A stretch of DNA of 6,798 nt from Clostridiales bacterium (GTDB taxonomy: Bacteria > Bacillota_A > Clostridia > Oscillospirales > Oscillospiraceae), in contig DXUR01000085.1 of assembly GCA_019417795.1 (NCBI GenBank), positions 2,252 through 9,049 on the forward strand, read 5' to 3'. The translations under genes were made by a program, and so were the position numbers. Below the pieces are notes generated by a model. That model was given only the letters and a program-made list of their open reading frames with translations, made no database searches and was not told where the DNA came from. Positions 1 to 6,070 of this stretch are shown here, in pieces (within the stretch, counting starts at the first letter, position 1; each line of letters starts with the position of its first letter).

Positions 1-66
1 GATTCAGGTATCATATATAGCAACTATTTGCAGGTCTCTTGTGAAATGCTTGCAAAAAAACGAATT

Positions 67-71
67 GGAGG
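67..71 (+). promoter_or_regulatory. Ribosome binding site GGAGG fixing the lipoprotein start
   Basis: GGAGG sits 5 nt before the ATG at 77. It supports that start over the in-frame GTG at 41, which has no purine-rich site at a suitable distance. It also sits too close to the out-of-frame ATG at 73 to serve it. Confidence 0.8.
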
Positions 72-76
72 CATGT

Positions 77-1327
77 ATGAAAAGATTGCTGAGCACACTG
101 CTTGCCATGACCATGGCCCTGACCCTGGTTTCCTGCGGCAAGAGCAACCCCACCCCCAACACTGGCAGCAACAAAACCGAGACTCCTTCTGAGACCGCTG
201 ACACGAAAACCGAGGGTAACGTCCACATCGGCATCGTGACCGGCTCCGTTTCTCAGTCCGAGGACGACCGCCGCGGCGCCGAGGCTTTCCAGGCCCTGTA
301 CGGTGAGGATATGGTCAAGCTGGCCATCTATCCCGATAACTTCACCGAGGAGTTGGAGACCACCATCCAGACCATCGTGAACCTGGCTGATGACGCCGAC
401 ATGAAGGCCATCATCGTCAACCAGTCCGTCCCCGGCACCACCGAGGCGTTCCGTAAGATCAAGGAGATCCGCCCCGACATCCTGTGCATCGCCGGCGAGG
501 CCCATGAGGATCTGCTCGAGATCGGCTCCGCTGCCGACCTGGTGTGCAACAACGACTTCGTGGCCCGCGGCTATCTGATCATCCGCACCGCTCACGAGCT
601 GGGCTGTGACACCTTCGTGCACATCTCCTTCCCCCGTCACCTGGCTTATGAGACCATGAGCCGTCGTATCGCGGTCATGAAGGCCGCCTGCGAGGAGTTC
701 GGCATGAAGTTCGTTATGGAGACTGCTCCCGATCCCACCTCTGACGTCGGCGTGGCCGGCGCGCAGGCTTACATTCTGGAGAAGGTCCCCGAGTGGTCCA
801 AGACCTACGGCGAGAAGGCCGCTTACTTCTGCACCAACGACGCTCACACTGAGCCTCTGCTCAAGCAGCTGCTGCAGTACGGCGGTTACTTCATCGAGGC
901 CGACCTGCCCTCTCCTTTGATGGGCTATCCCGGCGCTCTGGGCATCGACTTGACCGCTGAGGCCGGCGACTTCCAGAAGATCCTGGCCAAGGTCGAGGAC
1001 GCGATCTGCGAGGCCGGCGGCGCTGGCCGCTTCGGTACCTGGGCTTACTCCTACGGCTACACCACCACTGCCGGTCTGGCCCAGCACGCTCTGAATGTCA
1101 TCAACGGCGAGAGCGAGCTGTGCGACATTGACGATATCGCCAAGGCTTACCACGAGTTCTCTCCCGAGGCTTCCTGGAACGGCTCCAACTACACCAACGC
1201 CACCAGCGGCGTCAAGGCCGACAACACCTTCTTGGTGTATCAGGACACCTACATCATGGGTGATCCCGGCTGGTTCATGGGCTCCACCGAAGTTGAGGTT
1301 CCCGAGAAGTATTTCACCGTGAAATAA
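77..1327 (+). CDS. DUF3798-type substrate-binding lipoprotein of an ABC importer
   Basis: Predicted 416-aa lipoprotein anchored to the outer face of the membrane, capturing an unknown ligand for the transporter encoded downstream. Residues 1-19 form a lipoprotein signal: positively charged MKR, a hydrophobic core, then lipobox LVSC with Cys20 as the lipidated residue. Residues 21-48 are a Thr/Ser/Asn/Pro-rich linker. From about residue 49 the protein looks like a periplasmic-binding type I fold, opening with IGIVTGSVSQSEDD (51-64). Further blocks I recognise as DUF3798 are YPDNFTEE (85-92), VNQSVPGT (114-121), SFPRHLAYE (184-192) and APDPTSDVGVAGAQ (217-230). I chose the ATG at 77 because GGAGG (67-71) lies 5 nt upstream and the signal peptide then starts cleanly; the in-frame GTG at 41 adds 12 residues that spoil it. 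TATCAT or TATATA (9-19) could be a -10 box, but any -35 lies outside the window. The ligand is unknown. Family call from memory of conserved blocks. Confidence 0.93.
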   Translation: MKRLLSTLLAMTMALTLVSCGKSNPTPNTGSNKTETPSETADTKTEGNVHIGIVTGSVSQSEDDRRGAEAFQALYGEDMVKLAIYPDNFTEELETTIQTIVNLADDADMKAIIVNQSVPGTTEAFRKIKEIRPDILCIAGEAHEDLLEIGSAADLVCNNDFVARGYLIIRTAHELGCDTFVHISFPRHLAYETMSRRIAVMKAACEEFGMKFVMETAPDPTSDVGVAGAQAYILEKVPEWSKTYGEKAAYFCTNDAHTEPLLKQLLQYGGYFIEADLPSPLMGYPGALGIDLTAEAGDFQKILAKVEDAICEAGGAGRFGTWAYSYGYTTTAGLAQHALNVINGESELCDIDDIAKAYHEFSPEASWNGSNYTNATSGVKADNTFLVYQDTYIMGDPGWFMGSTEVEVPEKYFTVK

Positions 1328-1356
1328 GCAGCGTTTTTTCTCGCTCATTCAAAACT

Positions 1357-1382
1357 GGGGAGGAGGGGCGACCCTCCTCCCC
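1357..1382 (+). promoter_or_regulatory. Perfect 11-bp GC-rich hairpin with GCGA tetraloop between lipoprotein and ATPase genes
   Basis: Bases 1357-1367 (GGGGAGGAGGG) pair without mismatch to 1372-1382 (CCCTCCTCCCC) around the loop GCGA (1368-1371), a GNRA tetraloop. The downstream bases are TCTTATTA rather than an uninterrupted T-tract, so termination should be partial at most. Its place, 29 nt after the lipoprotein stop and 23 nt before the ATPase start, fits a stabiliser or attenuator. Such an element would keep binding-protein mRNA in excess over transporter mRNA, as known for many binding-protein ABC operons. The 5' arm also carries Shine-Dalgarno-like GGAGG, which the stem would hide. 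The structure is read directly; its function is inference. Confidence 0.75.
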
Positions 1383-1405
1383 TCTTATTAGGTAGGGTAT
1401 CATTT

Positions 1406-2989
1406 ATGGAAAGTAATACGGCTCCCCTGTTGGAGATGCGCGGCATCAAAAAAGACTTCTTCGGCAACCAGGTCCTGACGGACATCAACTTCACTCTGAA
1501 GGCCGGCGAGGTTCTGGGCCTGGCAGGCGAAAACGGCGCGGGTAAATCCACGCTGATGAAGATCCTGTTCGGTATGGACGTCATCCGGGAAACCGGCGGC
1601 TACGGCGGCGACGTCCTCATCAATGGTGAAAAAGTCACCTTTAATACGCCCTTTGACGCACTGGAGGCCGGTATCGGCATGGTGCATCAGGAGTTCTCTC
1701 TGATCCCCGGCTTTACTGCCACGGAAAACATTCTGCTCAATCGTGAGCCCCAAAAGAAGAACGTCATTTCCGAGGTGTTCGGTCCCCGACTGAATACGCT
1801 CGATTATAAAAAAATGAAAACCAAGGCCGCAGAGGCCATTGACAAGATGGGTGTGGAGATCGACCAGAACATGGTCATCAGCGACATGCCTGTTGGTCAT
1901 AAGCAGTTCACCGAGATCGCTCGTGAGCTGAGCAAGGACCAGCTCAAGCTGCTGATCCTGGACGAGCCTACCGCCGTTCTGACGGAGAAGGAGGCCGCGG
2001 CTCTGCTGGACTCCATCCGGGGCATGGCGTCCCGTGGCATCGCTGTTATCTTCATCACCCACCGGCTTCAGGAAGTCCTGAACGTATGTGACAAGGTAGT
2101 CATCATGCGGGACGGCAAGGTAGTGAAGGACACGCCTGCCTCCGAGACCAGCGTGGATGAGATCACCAGGTGCATGGTGGGACGCAGCGTGGACCTCAGT
2201 GCGGTCCGGGAGGTTCTGGATTGTTCTGACGCCCGGACGATCATGTCCATCCGTAAGCTGTGGGTGGATATGCCCGGCGAGATCGTCCGGAATGTGAATC
2301 TGGATGTCAAGGAGGGCGAGATCCTCGGTATCGGCGGCTTGGCAGGTCAGGGCAAGCTGGGTATTCCCAACGGCGTCATGGGCCTGTATGAGGCCGGCGG
2401 CACCGTGGAATTTGACGGCAAGCCCATTCCCCTGAACAATCCCCGGAAGTGCCTGGACGCGCAGCTTGCCTTCGTGTCTGAGGACCGCCGTGGCGTGGGC
2501 CTGCTGCTGGACGAGACGCTGGAATGGAACGTTGCCTTCCCGGCTATGCAGATCCAGAACAAGTTCCTGAAAAAATACGGTCCTATCACCTGGCGCGATA
2601 CCAAGGCGATCCATGATGTGACGCAGAAGTATATCGACGAGCTGAAGATCAAGTGCACCAGCTCCAAGCAGAAGGCCAGAGAGCTTTCCGGCGGCAACCA
2701 GCAGAAAGTGTGCCTGGCCAAGGCCTTTGCCCTGCAGCCCCGGTTCCTGTTCGTTTCGGAGCCTACCCGCGGTATCGACGTGGGCGCAAAGGCACTGGTG
2801 CTGGACGCGCTGAAGAAATTTAACCGTGAAAACGGCGTTACCGTGGTGATGATCTCCTCTGAGCTGGAGGAGCTGCGCACCACCTGCGACCGGATCGCCA
2901 TTGTCTCTGGCGGCAGGATCGTCGGCATCCTCCCGGCCACCGAATCCTCCGAGACGTTCGGCGCGCTGATGGTCAGCCAGGTCAAATAA
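1406..2989 (+). CDS. RbsA-like ABC importer ATPase with two fused nucleotide-binding domains
   Basis: A 527-aa cytoplasmic ATPase that powers uptake by the neighbouring permeases; RbsA-type proteins are usually about 500 aa. NBD1: Walker A GENGAGKST (41-49), Q-loop HQEF (94-97), Walker B LLILDEPTA (182-190), H-loop His219 in FITHR. NBD2: Walker A-like GLAGQGKL (311-318), signature LSGGNQQK (427-434), Walker B region FLFVSEPTRGID (447-458), with SSE (484-486) at the H-loop. The NBD1 signature is degenerate, MPVGH (161-165) where LSxGQ is usual. NBD2 has Ser451 where Walker B Asp is expected and Ser484 for the switch His. The intact Walker A/B of NBD1 should therefore pair with the intact NBD2 signature, making one competent site and one weak site. 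Some degeneracy is normal in RbsA relatives. The start has a modest site, AGGTAGGG (1390-1397), 8 nt upstream. Confidence 0.96.
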   Translation: MESNTAPLLEMRGIKKDFFGNQVLTDINFTLKAGEVLGLAGENGAGKSTLMKILFGMDVIRETGGYGGDVLINGEKVTFNTPFDALEAGIGMVHQEFSLIPGFTATENILLNREPQKKNVISEVFGPRLNTLDYKKMKTKAAEAIDKMGVEIDQNMVISDMPVGHKQFTEIARELSKDQLKLLILDEPTAVLTEKEAAALLDSIRGMASRGIAVIFITHRLQEVLNVCDKVVIMRDGKVVKDTPASETSVDEITRCMVGRSVDLSAVREVLDCSDARTIMSIRKLWVDMPGEIVRNVNLDVKEGEILGIGGLAGQGKLGIPNGVMGLYEAGGTVEFDGKPIPLNNPRKCLDAQLAFVSEDRRGVGLLLDETLEWNVAFPAMQIQNKFLKKYGPITWRDTKAIHDVTQKYIDELKIKCTSSKQKARELSGGNQQKVCLAKAFALQPRFLFVSEPTRGIDVGAKALVLDALKKFNRENGVTVVMISSELEELRTTCDRIAIVSGGRIVGILPATESSETFGALMVSQVK

Positions 2990-2998
2990 GGAGGAAGT

Positions 2999-4081
2999 AT
3001 GGATAACACGACAAATACGCTTGCGGAGCAGAGCAAGCTGCGGCGGCTCGTCAACAGCTATGGCGTGCCCCGCCTGATCATCACCGGCTTTTTGCTGCTG
3101 ATGTTCATTCTGGCGCCGGTGGCCGGCGTGGACTTTGCCACGCAGATCACCAACGTCATCAACCGCTTCAGCTGGAACGCCATTATGGTGCTGGCCATGG
3201 TCCCCATGATCCACTCCGGCTGCGGCCTGAACTTCGGCCTGCCTCTGGGCATCATCTCCGGCCTGCTGGGTGCGACTCTTTCCATTGAATTCGGGTTCAC
3301 CGGCGGCATGAGCTTCCTGATGGCCATTGTCATCGCCACGCCTTTTGCACTGGTGCTGGGCGGCGGCTACGGCTGGATGCTCAATAAGATCAAGGGCGGC
3401 GAAATGATGGTCGCTACCTATGTGGGCTTTTCCTCCGTGTCCTTTATGTGCATGATGTGGCTGCTGCTGCCCTACAAGAGCCCAACGATGGTTTGGGGCT
3501 TTGCCGGTAAGGGTCTGCGTACCACCATCTCTCTGGAGGGCTTTTACGATCAGTTCCTGGCAAAGTTTTTGCAGATCGACCTGAACCGGTTCGGCATCAA
3601 TCTGGTAATCCCCACCGGCAGCCTGCTGTTCTTCGCTCTGCTGGCATTCCTGATGTGGGTCTTCCTGCACACTAAGACCGGTACCGCCATGACTGCTGTG
3701 GGCTCCAACCCCACCTTCGCCAAGGCTGCCGGTATCAGCGTGGACAAGACCCGCCTGCTGTCTGTGGTGCTTTCCACTTGGCTGGGCGCTGTGGGCATCC
3801 TGCTGTATGAGCAGGGCTTCGGCTTTGTACAGATCTATATGGCGCCCCTGAACATGGCGTTCCCCGCCGTGGCGGCTATTCTGATCGGCGGCGCCAGCGT
3901 GAACAAGGCCAGCATTACCAACGTTATCATCGGCACGATCCTTTATCAGGGCCTTGTCACCATGACACCCACCGTGATGAACGCCATCGTGCACCTGGAC
4001 ATCAGCGAGGTCATCCGGATCATCGTCTCTAACGGCATGATCGTTTACGCTCTGACCCGTAAGACGGAAGGAGGGAAATGA
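2999..4081 (+). CDS. ABC importer permease, BPD_transp_2 (RbsC-like) family, subunit 1
   Basis: A 360-aa integral membrane protein, one half of the predicted heterodimeric channel. Hydrophobic segments lie at about 25-42, 60-75, 80-97, 105-128, 140-158, 200-223, 255-270, 285-298, 304-323 and 336-352, near the 8-10 helices usual for RbsC relatives. The cytoplasmic coupling loop is recognisable at 225-246: TKTG (225-228), then AVGSNP (233-238) and AKAAGI (241-246), matching the T..G....A.G.N..A....GI pattern of the family. The late helices include ILIGGASVNKAS (294-305), also typical. The start is strongly supported: AAGGAGG (2988-2994) overlaps the ATPase stop and ends 4 nt before the ATG. The product differs clearly from the next permease, so this is not a recent duplication. 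The substrate cannot be read from the sequence. Confidence 0.95.
   Translation: MDNTTNTLAEQSKLRRLVNSYGVPRLIITGFLLLMFILAPVAGVDFATQITNVINRFSWNAIMVLAMVPMIHSGCGLNFGLPLGIISGLLGATLSIEFGFTGGMSFLMAIVIATPFALVLGGGYGWMLNKIKGGEMMVATYVGFSSVSFMCMMWLLLPYKSPTMVWGFAGKGLRTTISLEGFYDQFLAKFLQIDLNRFGINLVIPTGSLLFFALLAFLMWVFLHTKTGTAMTAVGSNPTFAKAAGISVDKTRLLSVVLSTWLGAVGILLYEQGFGFVQIYMAPLNMAFPAVAAILIGGASVNKASITNVIIGTILYQGLVTMTPTVMNAIVHLDISEVIRIIVSNGMIVYALTRKTEGGK
4069..4074 (+). promoter_or_regulatory. Ribosome binding site AGGAGG before the second permease
   Basis: AGGAGG lies inside the last codons of the first permease. It ends 3 nt before the ATG at 4078 and 9 nt before an in-frame ATG at 4084. Spacing favours 4084, whereas the ATGA overlap with the upstream stop favours 4078. 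Either start leaves the protein essentially unchanged. Confidence 0.7.
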
Positions 4082-5226
4082 GCATGAAAAAGACGAATGT
4101 ACCCGGCAGCCAGAGCTTCGGGCAGAAGCTTTTGCAGTTCATCCGCAACAACACCGTCCCCATTATGTTCATCCTGATCTGCGCGTACTGTATTCCGCAG
4201 GCGGGCTTTTCCTGGTCCTACCTCTTGAATGAGGTCATGACCCGTCTGGGCCGTAACGCATTCTTGATCCTGAGCCTGCTGATCCCTGTTATGGCAGGCA
4301 TGGGTATGAACTTTGGTATGACGCTGGGCGCCATGGCCGGCGAGATCGGGCTGATCTTCGCCGCTGACTGGCAGGTTTGGGGCATCCCCGGCATGATCCT
4401 GGCCGCCATCGTTTCCATCCCCATTTCTGTGGCATTGGGCGTGATGATCGGCAAGATCCTGAACCGCTCCAAAGGCCGGGAGATGATCACCAGCTATATG
4501 ATCTCCTTTACCATGAACGGCGTGTACCAGTTTGTGGTGCTGTTCATGATGGGCCCCATCATTCCCATCGTTCATGATTCCCTGAAGCTTCCCCGCGGCT
4601 ACGGCATCCGCAACACCGTGAGCCTGCTGAGCATGCGTCAGAGCCTGGACAACCTGCTGGCTGTTCAGGTGGGCGGCGTGAAGATCCCTGTACTGACCCT
4701 GCTGATCATCGGTCTGGCCTGCCTGTTCATCGTTTGGTTCCGCAAGACCAAGCTGGGCCAGGATATGCGGGCTGTGGGTCAGGATATGGAAGTGGCCCGG
4801 GATGCCGGTATCAATGTGGAGCGCACCCGCGTGATCTCCATGGTGATCTCCACGGTGTTCGCCGGCTTCGGCATGATCATCTATCTGCAGAACGTAGGTA
4901 ACTTCCCCACCTATACAGCTCATACCCAGATCGGTATGTTCGCCATCGCGGCTCTGCTGGTGGGCGGTGCCTCTGTGGATAGGGCGAGCATCGGCAACGT
5001 ATTTTTGGGCGTGATCCTGTTCCACACCATGTTCATTGTGGCACCCAAGACCGGTGCTGCCATTACCGGCGACTCCATGATCGGCGAGTATTTCCGCGTG
5101 TTTGTGTCCTATGCGGTCATTACGCTGGCTCTGGTCATGTATGAGTCCAAGAAGCGCAAGAACAAGAGCCTGGCAGGCCAGCAGTTGGCTGCCGAGCAGG
5201 CTGCGGAAGAGGAGGCATCGAAATGA
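4078..5226 (+). CDS. ABC importer permease, BPD_transp_2 (RbsC-like) family, subunit 2
   Basis: A 382-aa integral membrane protein (380 aa if the ATG at 4084 is used), predicted partner of the first permease. Hydrophobic stretches occur at about 27-42, 61-76, 78-96, 102-126, 140-166, 202-220, 250-271, 285-298, 304-322 and 338-355. The coupling-loop motif is very clear: TKLGQDMRAVGQD (224-236), then VARDAGI (239-245). A family-typical LLVGGASVDRAS (293-304) follows. After the last helix there is a charged cytoplasmic tail, basic KKRKNK (358-363) and then Ala/Glu-rich to the end, absent from the first permease. The gene overlaps its upstream neighbour by ATGA (4078-4081) and the next gene by ATGA (5223-5226), which points to translational coupling and matched amounts. 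Two distinct permeases plus a fused ATPase resemble Lsr and BMP/nucleoside importers more than homodimeric ribose systems. Confidence 0.95.
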   Translation: MSMKKTNVPGSQSFGQKLLQFIRNNTVPIMFILICAYCIPQAGFSWSYLLNEVMTRLGRNAFLILSLLIPVMAGMGMNFGMTLGAMAGEIGLIFAADWQVWGIPGMILAAIVSIPISVALGVMIGKILNRSKGREMITSYMISFTMNGVYQFVVLFMMGPIIPIVHDSLKLPRGYGIRNTVSLLSMRQSLDNLLAVQVGGVKIPVLTLLIIGLACLFIVWFRKTKLGQDMRAVGQDMEVARDAGINVERTRVISMVISTVFAGFGMIIYLQNVGNFPTYTAHTQIGMFAIAALLVGGASVDRASIGNVFLGVILFHTMFIVAPKTGAAITGDSMIGEYFRVFVSYAVITLALVMYESKKRKNKSLAGQQLAAEQAAEEEASK

Positions 5227-5717
5227 AAGCAAAGCGGAGACTTCTCTTTCAAATCTTAGCGGTGGTCCTGCTGGTGGCGATCGGCTATACCATGACCATC
5301 ATTGGCCGTGGGCATACGATCTATCTGGACAGCAAGACCCTGGAATATGACGGCCAGACCTATAAGCCCGCCTATAAGACGGTGGTGTATGTGGATGGTC
5401 AGCAGGTAGCCAAGCTCTATGACAAGGAGCGCGGCGTTGCTACCTGCATCGGCCAGACGCTGACCGTGACGCTGGAGATCACCCAGCAGAAGGGCGGAAC
5501 GGAAGAGGTTTACGCCTATAACATCCCCGTTCCCCGGAAGATGGACAATGTGATCATCAACCTGCCCGGTTTCCTGGCGGGACTCCCCGAAGAGGCGTAC
5601 CTCAGCGAGTTTATCCCCTCTCCGGACGAGGTGGCGGCAGACGAGACCGATGTTCCCTCCGACGATGATTTCGGCATGGAGGATATGGGCATGGGCGACG
5701 AGTCCGCAGCTCAGTAA
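5223..5717 (+). CDS. Small single-pass membrane protein of the importer operon, DUF6672-like
   Basis: A 164-aa protein with a basic N-terminus (MKAKRR) and one hydrophobic helix (about 8-28). The remainder is hydrophilic, beta-rich and probably outside the cell. Visible blocks are GRGHTIYLDSKTLEYDGQTY (28-47), YVDGQQVAKLYDKERG (56-71), a beta-like stretch 79-101 and NLPGFLAGLPEEAY (113-126). Residues 135-160 form an acidic low-complexity tail with 12 Asp/Glu and several Met/Gly. There is no lipobox or good signal-peptidase site after the helix, so it is probably a retained anchor. The start is secure: AGGAGG (5210-5215) is 7 nt upstream and the ATG overlaps the permease stop (ATGA). I recall this type as DUF6672, seen beside DUF3798 transporters, but cannot confirm it here. 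A role as accessory subunit or docking factor is inference from operon position. Confidence 0.88.
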   Translation: MKAKRRLLFQILAVVLLVAIGYTMTIIGRGHTIYLDSKTLEYDGQTYKPAYKTVVYVDGQQVAKLYDKERGVATCIGQTLTVTLEITQQKGGTEEVYAYNIPVPRKMDNVIINLPGFLAGLPEEAYLSEFIPSPDEVAADETDVPSDDDFGMEDMGMGDESAAQ

Positions 5718-5757
5718 ATCGGCTGAGAACGGCCAAACCAAAATCCAAAATAGAACG

Positions 5758-5793
5758 GCAGCCCTCACGATTCATCGTGAGGGCTGCGTTTTT
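5758..5793 (+). terminator. Intrinsic terminator of the importer operon
   Basis: A 13-bp perfect stem (5758-5770 with 5775-5787, loop TTCA 5771-5774) is followed by one G and TTTTT (5789-5793). It begins 40 nt after the last stop codon. This is a strong plus-strand terminator. The A-containing flank TAGAAC gives only weak termination potential in the opposite direction. Confidence 0.92.
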
Positions 5794-5796
5794 GCA

Positions 5797-5802
5797 TATA
5801 AT
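5797..5802 (+). promoter_or_regulatory. Candidate -10 box TATAAT in the intergenic region
   Basis: TATAAT matches the vegetative sigma consensus exactly and lies directly after the operon terminator tail. The best -35 match is poor: TCGTGA (5775-5780), 16 nt upstream and inside the terminator stem. A TG at 5793-5794 is one base too far for a standard extended -10. Transcription would begin near 5809. Support is the -10 hexamer and the downstream structure only. Confidence 0.3.
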
Positions 5803-5808
5803 ACCCAC

Positions 5809-5932
5809 ATATACGGCAAGAAGCAGCTGGTACGGTGGAAGGAGAGGCGTGGGCAATATAGGAGAGCCTCTGCACTCCGGGGAGCGGGAAGCGAAGCACC
5901 TATGCTGACCGGTCCGACTATGCCACGTTTTT
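5809..5932 (+). ncRNA. Candidate small structured RNA of about 124 nt, unrecognised
   Basis: The stretch follows a TATAAT box and ends in a stem plus TTTTT (5928-5932). The closing stem pairs 5848-5858 with 5919-5927: nine pairs, with G5853 and A5856 bulged. A second helix stacks inside it: TAGG (5859-5862) with CCTA (5899-5902). The enclosed 5863-5898 is purine-rich and can form small GC hairpins. It has no ribosome site leading to a protein. I compared it by eye with SRP 4.5S, glycine, cobalamin and THF riboswitch signatures and found no convincing match. It could equally be a degraded repeat or a second, imperfect terminator. Confidence 0.28.
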
Positions 5933-6010
5933 GCATTTCCGACAGCGCTAAGCCCGGTGTATTCAAGGGGGGATTGGGTGTAGGGTGCAATCAAACGTAG
6001 GAAGAGATCG

Positions 6011-6049
6011 TAAAATCCGTCCCATCGGCTAAGGCCGATGGGACGGATT
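6011..6049 (-). terminator. Intrinsic terminator of the minus-strand symporter gene
   Basis: A 16-bp perfect inverted repeat (6014-6029 with 6034-6049) closes the loop 6030-6033. Read on the minus strand, the stem starts 21 nt after the symporter stop and runs out into TTTT (6015-6012) then A. On the plus strand the following bases, GTTATC, are a poor tail, so it mainly serves the minus strand. Confidence 0.85.
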
Positions 6050-6070
6050 GTTATCTGATATGGAAACCGA

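Larger units (their letters stand above)
5718..6070. other. Convergent intergenic region, 353 nt, no supported protein gene
   Basis: This stretch lies between two converging genes. It holds, in order, the operon terminator (5758-5793), a possible promoter and structured RNA (5797-5932), and the minus-strand terminator (6011-6049). Between 5933 and 6010 I see only a G-rich stretch, GGGGGGATTGGG (5967-5978), and a weak 5-bp inverted repeat (GATTG 5972-5976 with CAATC 5988-5992). Open frames crossing the region have no credible ribosome site, no recognisable motif, and run through the terminator stems, so I do not call them genes. Confidence 0.7.

Noticed and set aside
27..56. Inverted repeat TTTGCA / TGCAAA upstream of the lipoprotein gene as a possible operator
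   Set aside because: Only six bases per arm with an 18-nt gap, in an A/T-rich stretch; this is easily due to chance and no regulator is nearby.
41..76. Upstream GTG start adding 12 residues to the lipoprotein
   Set aside because: There is no ribosome site before it, and it would put a Cys- and charge-containing stretch ahead of an otherwise ideal lipoprotein signal.
7..1403. GGTATCAT present both near the left edge (7-14) and before the ATPase gene (1396-1403)
   Set aside because: An 8-nt match between two leader regions without further shared context; there is no supporting -35 element at the second site.
1400..3994. Very long open frame of over 860 codons on the minus strand, antisense to the ATPase and first permease, with similar ones opposite the lipoprotein and second permease
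   Set aside because: It is codon-aligned with the sense genes, so it stays open simply because those genes never use TTA, CTA or TCA in phase, as expected in GC-rich codon usage. Its translation is low-complexity (Gly, His, Gln, Asp) with no family motifs, while the sense frames carry clear conserved motifs.
5841..5935. Known riboswitch or SRP RNA in the intergenic region
   Set aside because: Purine-rich GGAGAG and GGGAAGCGAAGC stretches are superficially similar to glycine, THF or 4.5S elements, but the ordered conserved cores of those classes are missing and no gene follows on that strand for a riboswitch to control.
5967..5984. G-rich stretch as a G-quadruplex
   Set aside because: It has only three separated G-tracts (G6, G3, G3), so a four-tract quadruplex would need to split G6 without a loop.
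5650..6000. Open frame of 116 codons overlapping the end of the operon and the intergenic region
   Set aside because: It runs out of frame through the real C-terminus and the terminator stem, has no ribosome site, and shows no recognisable motif.
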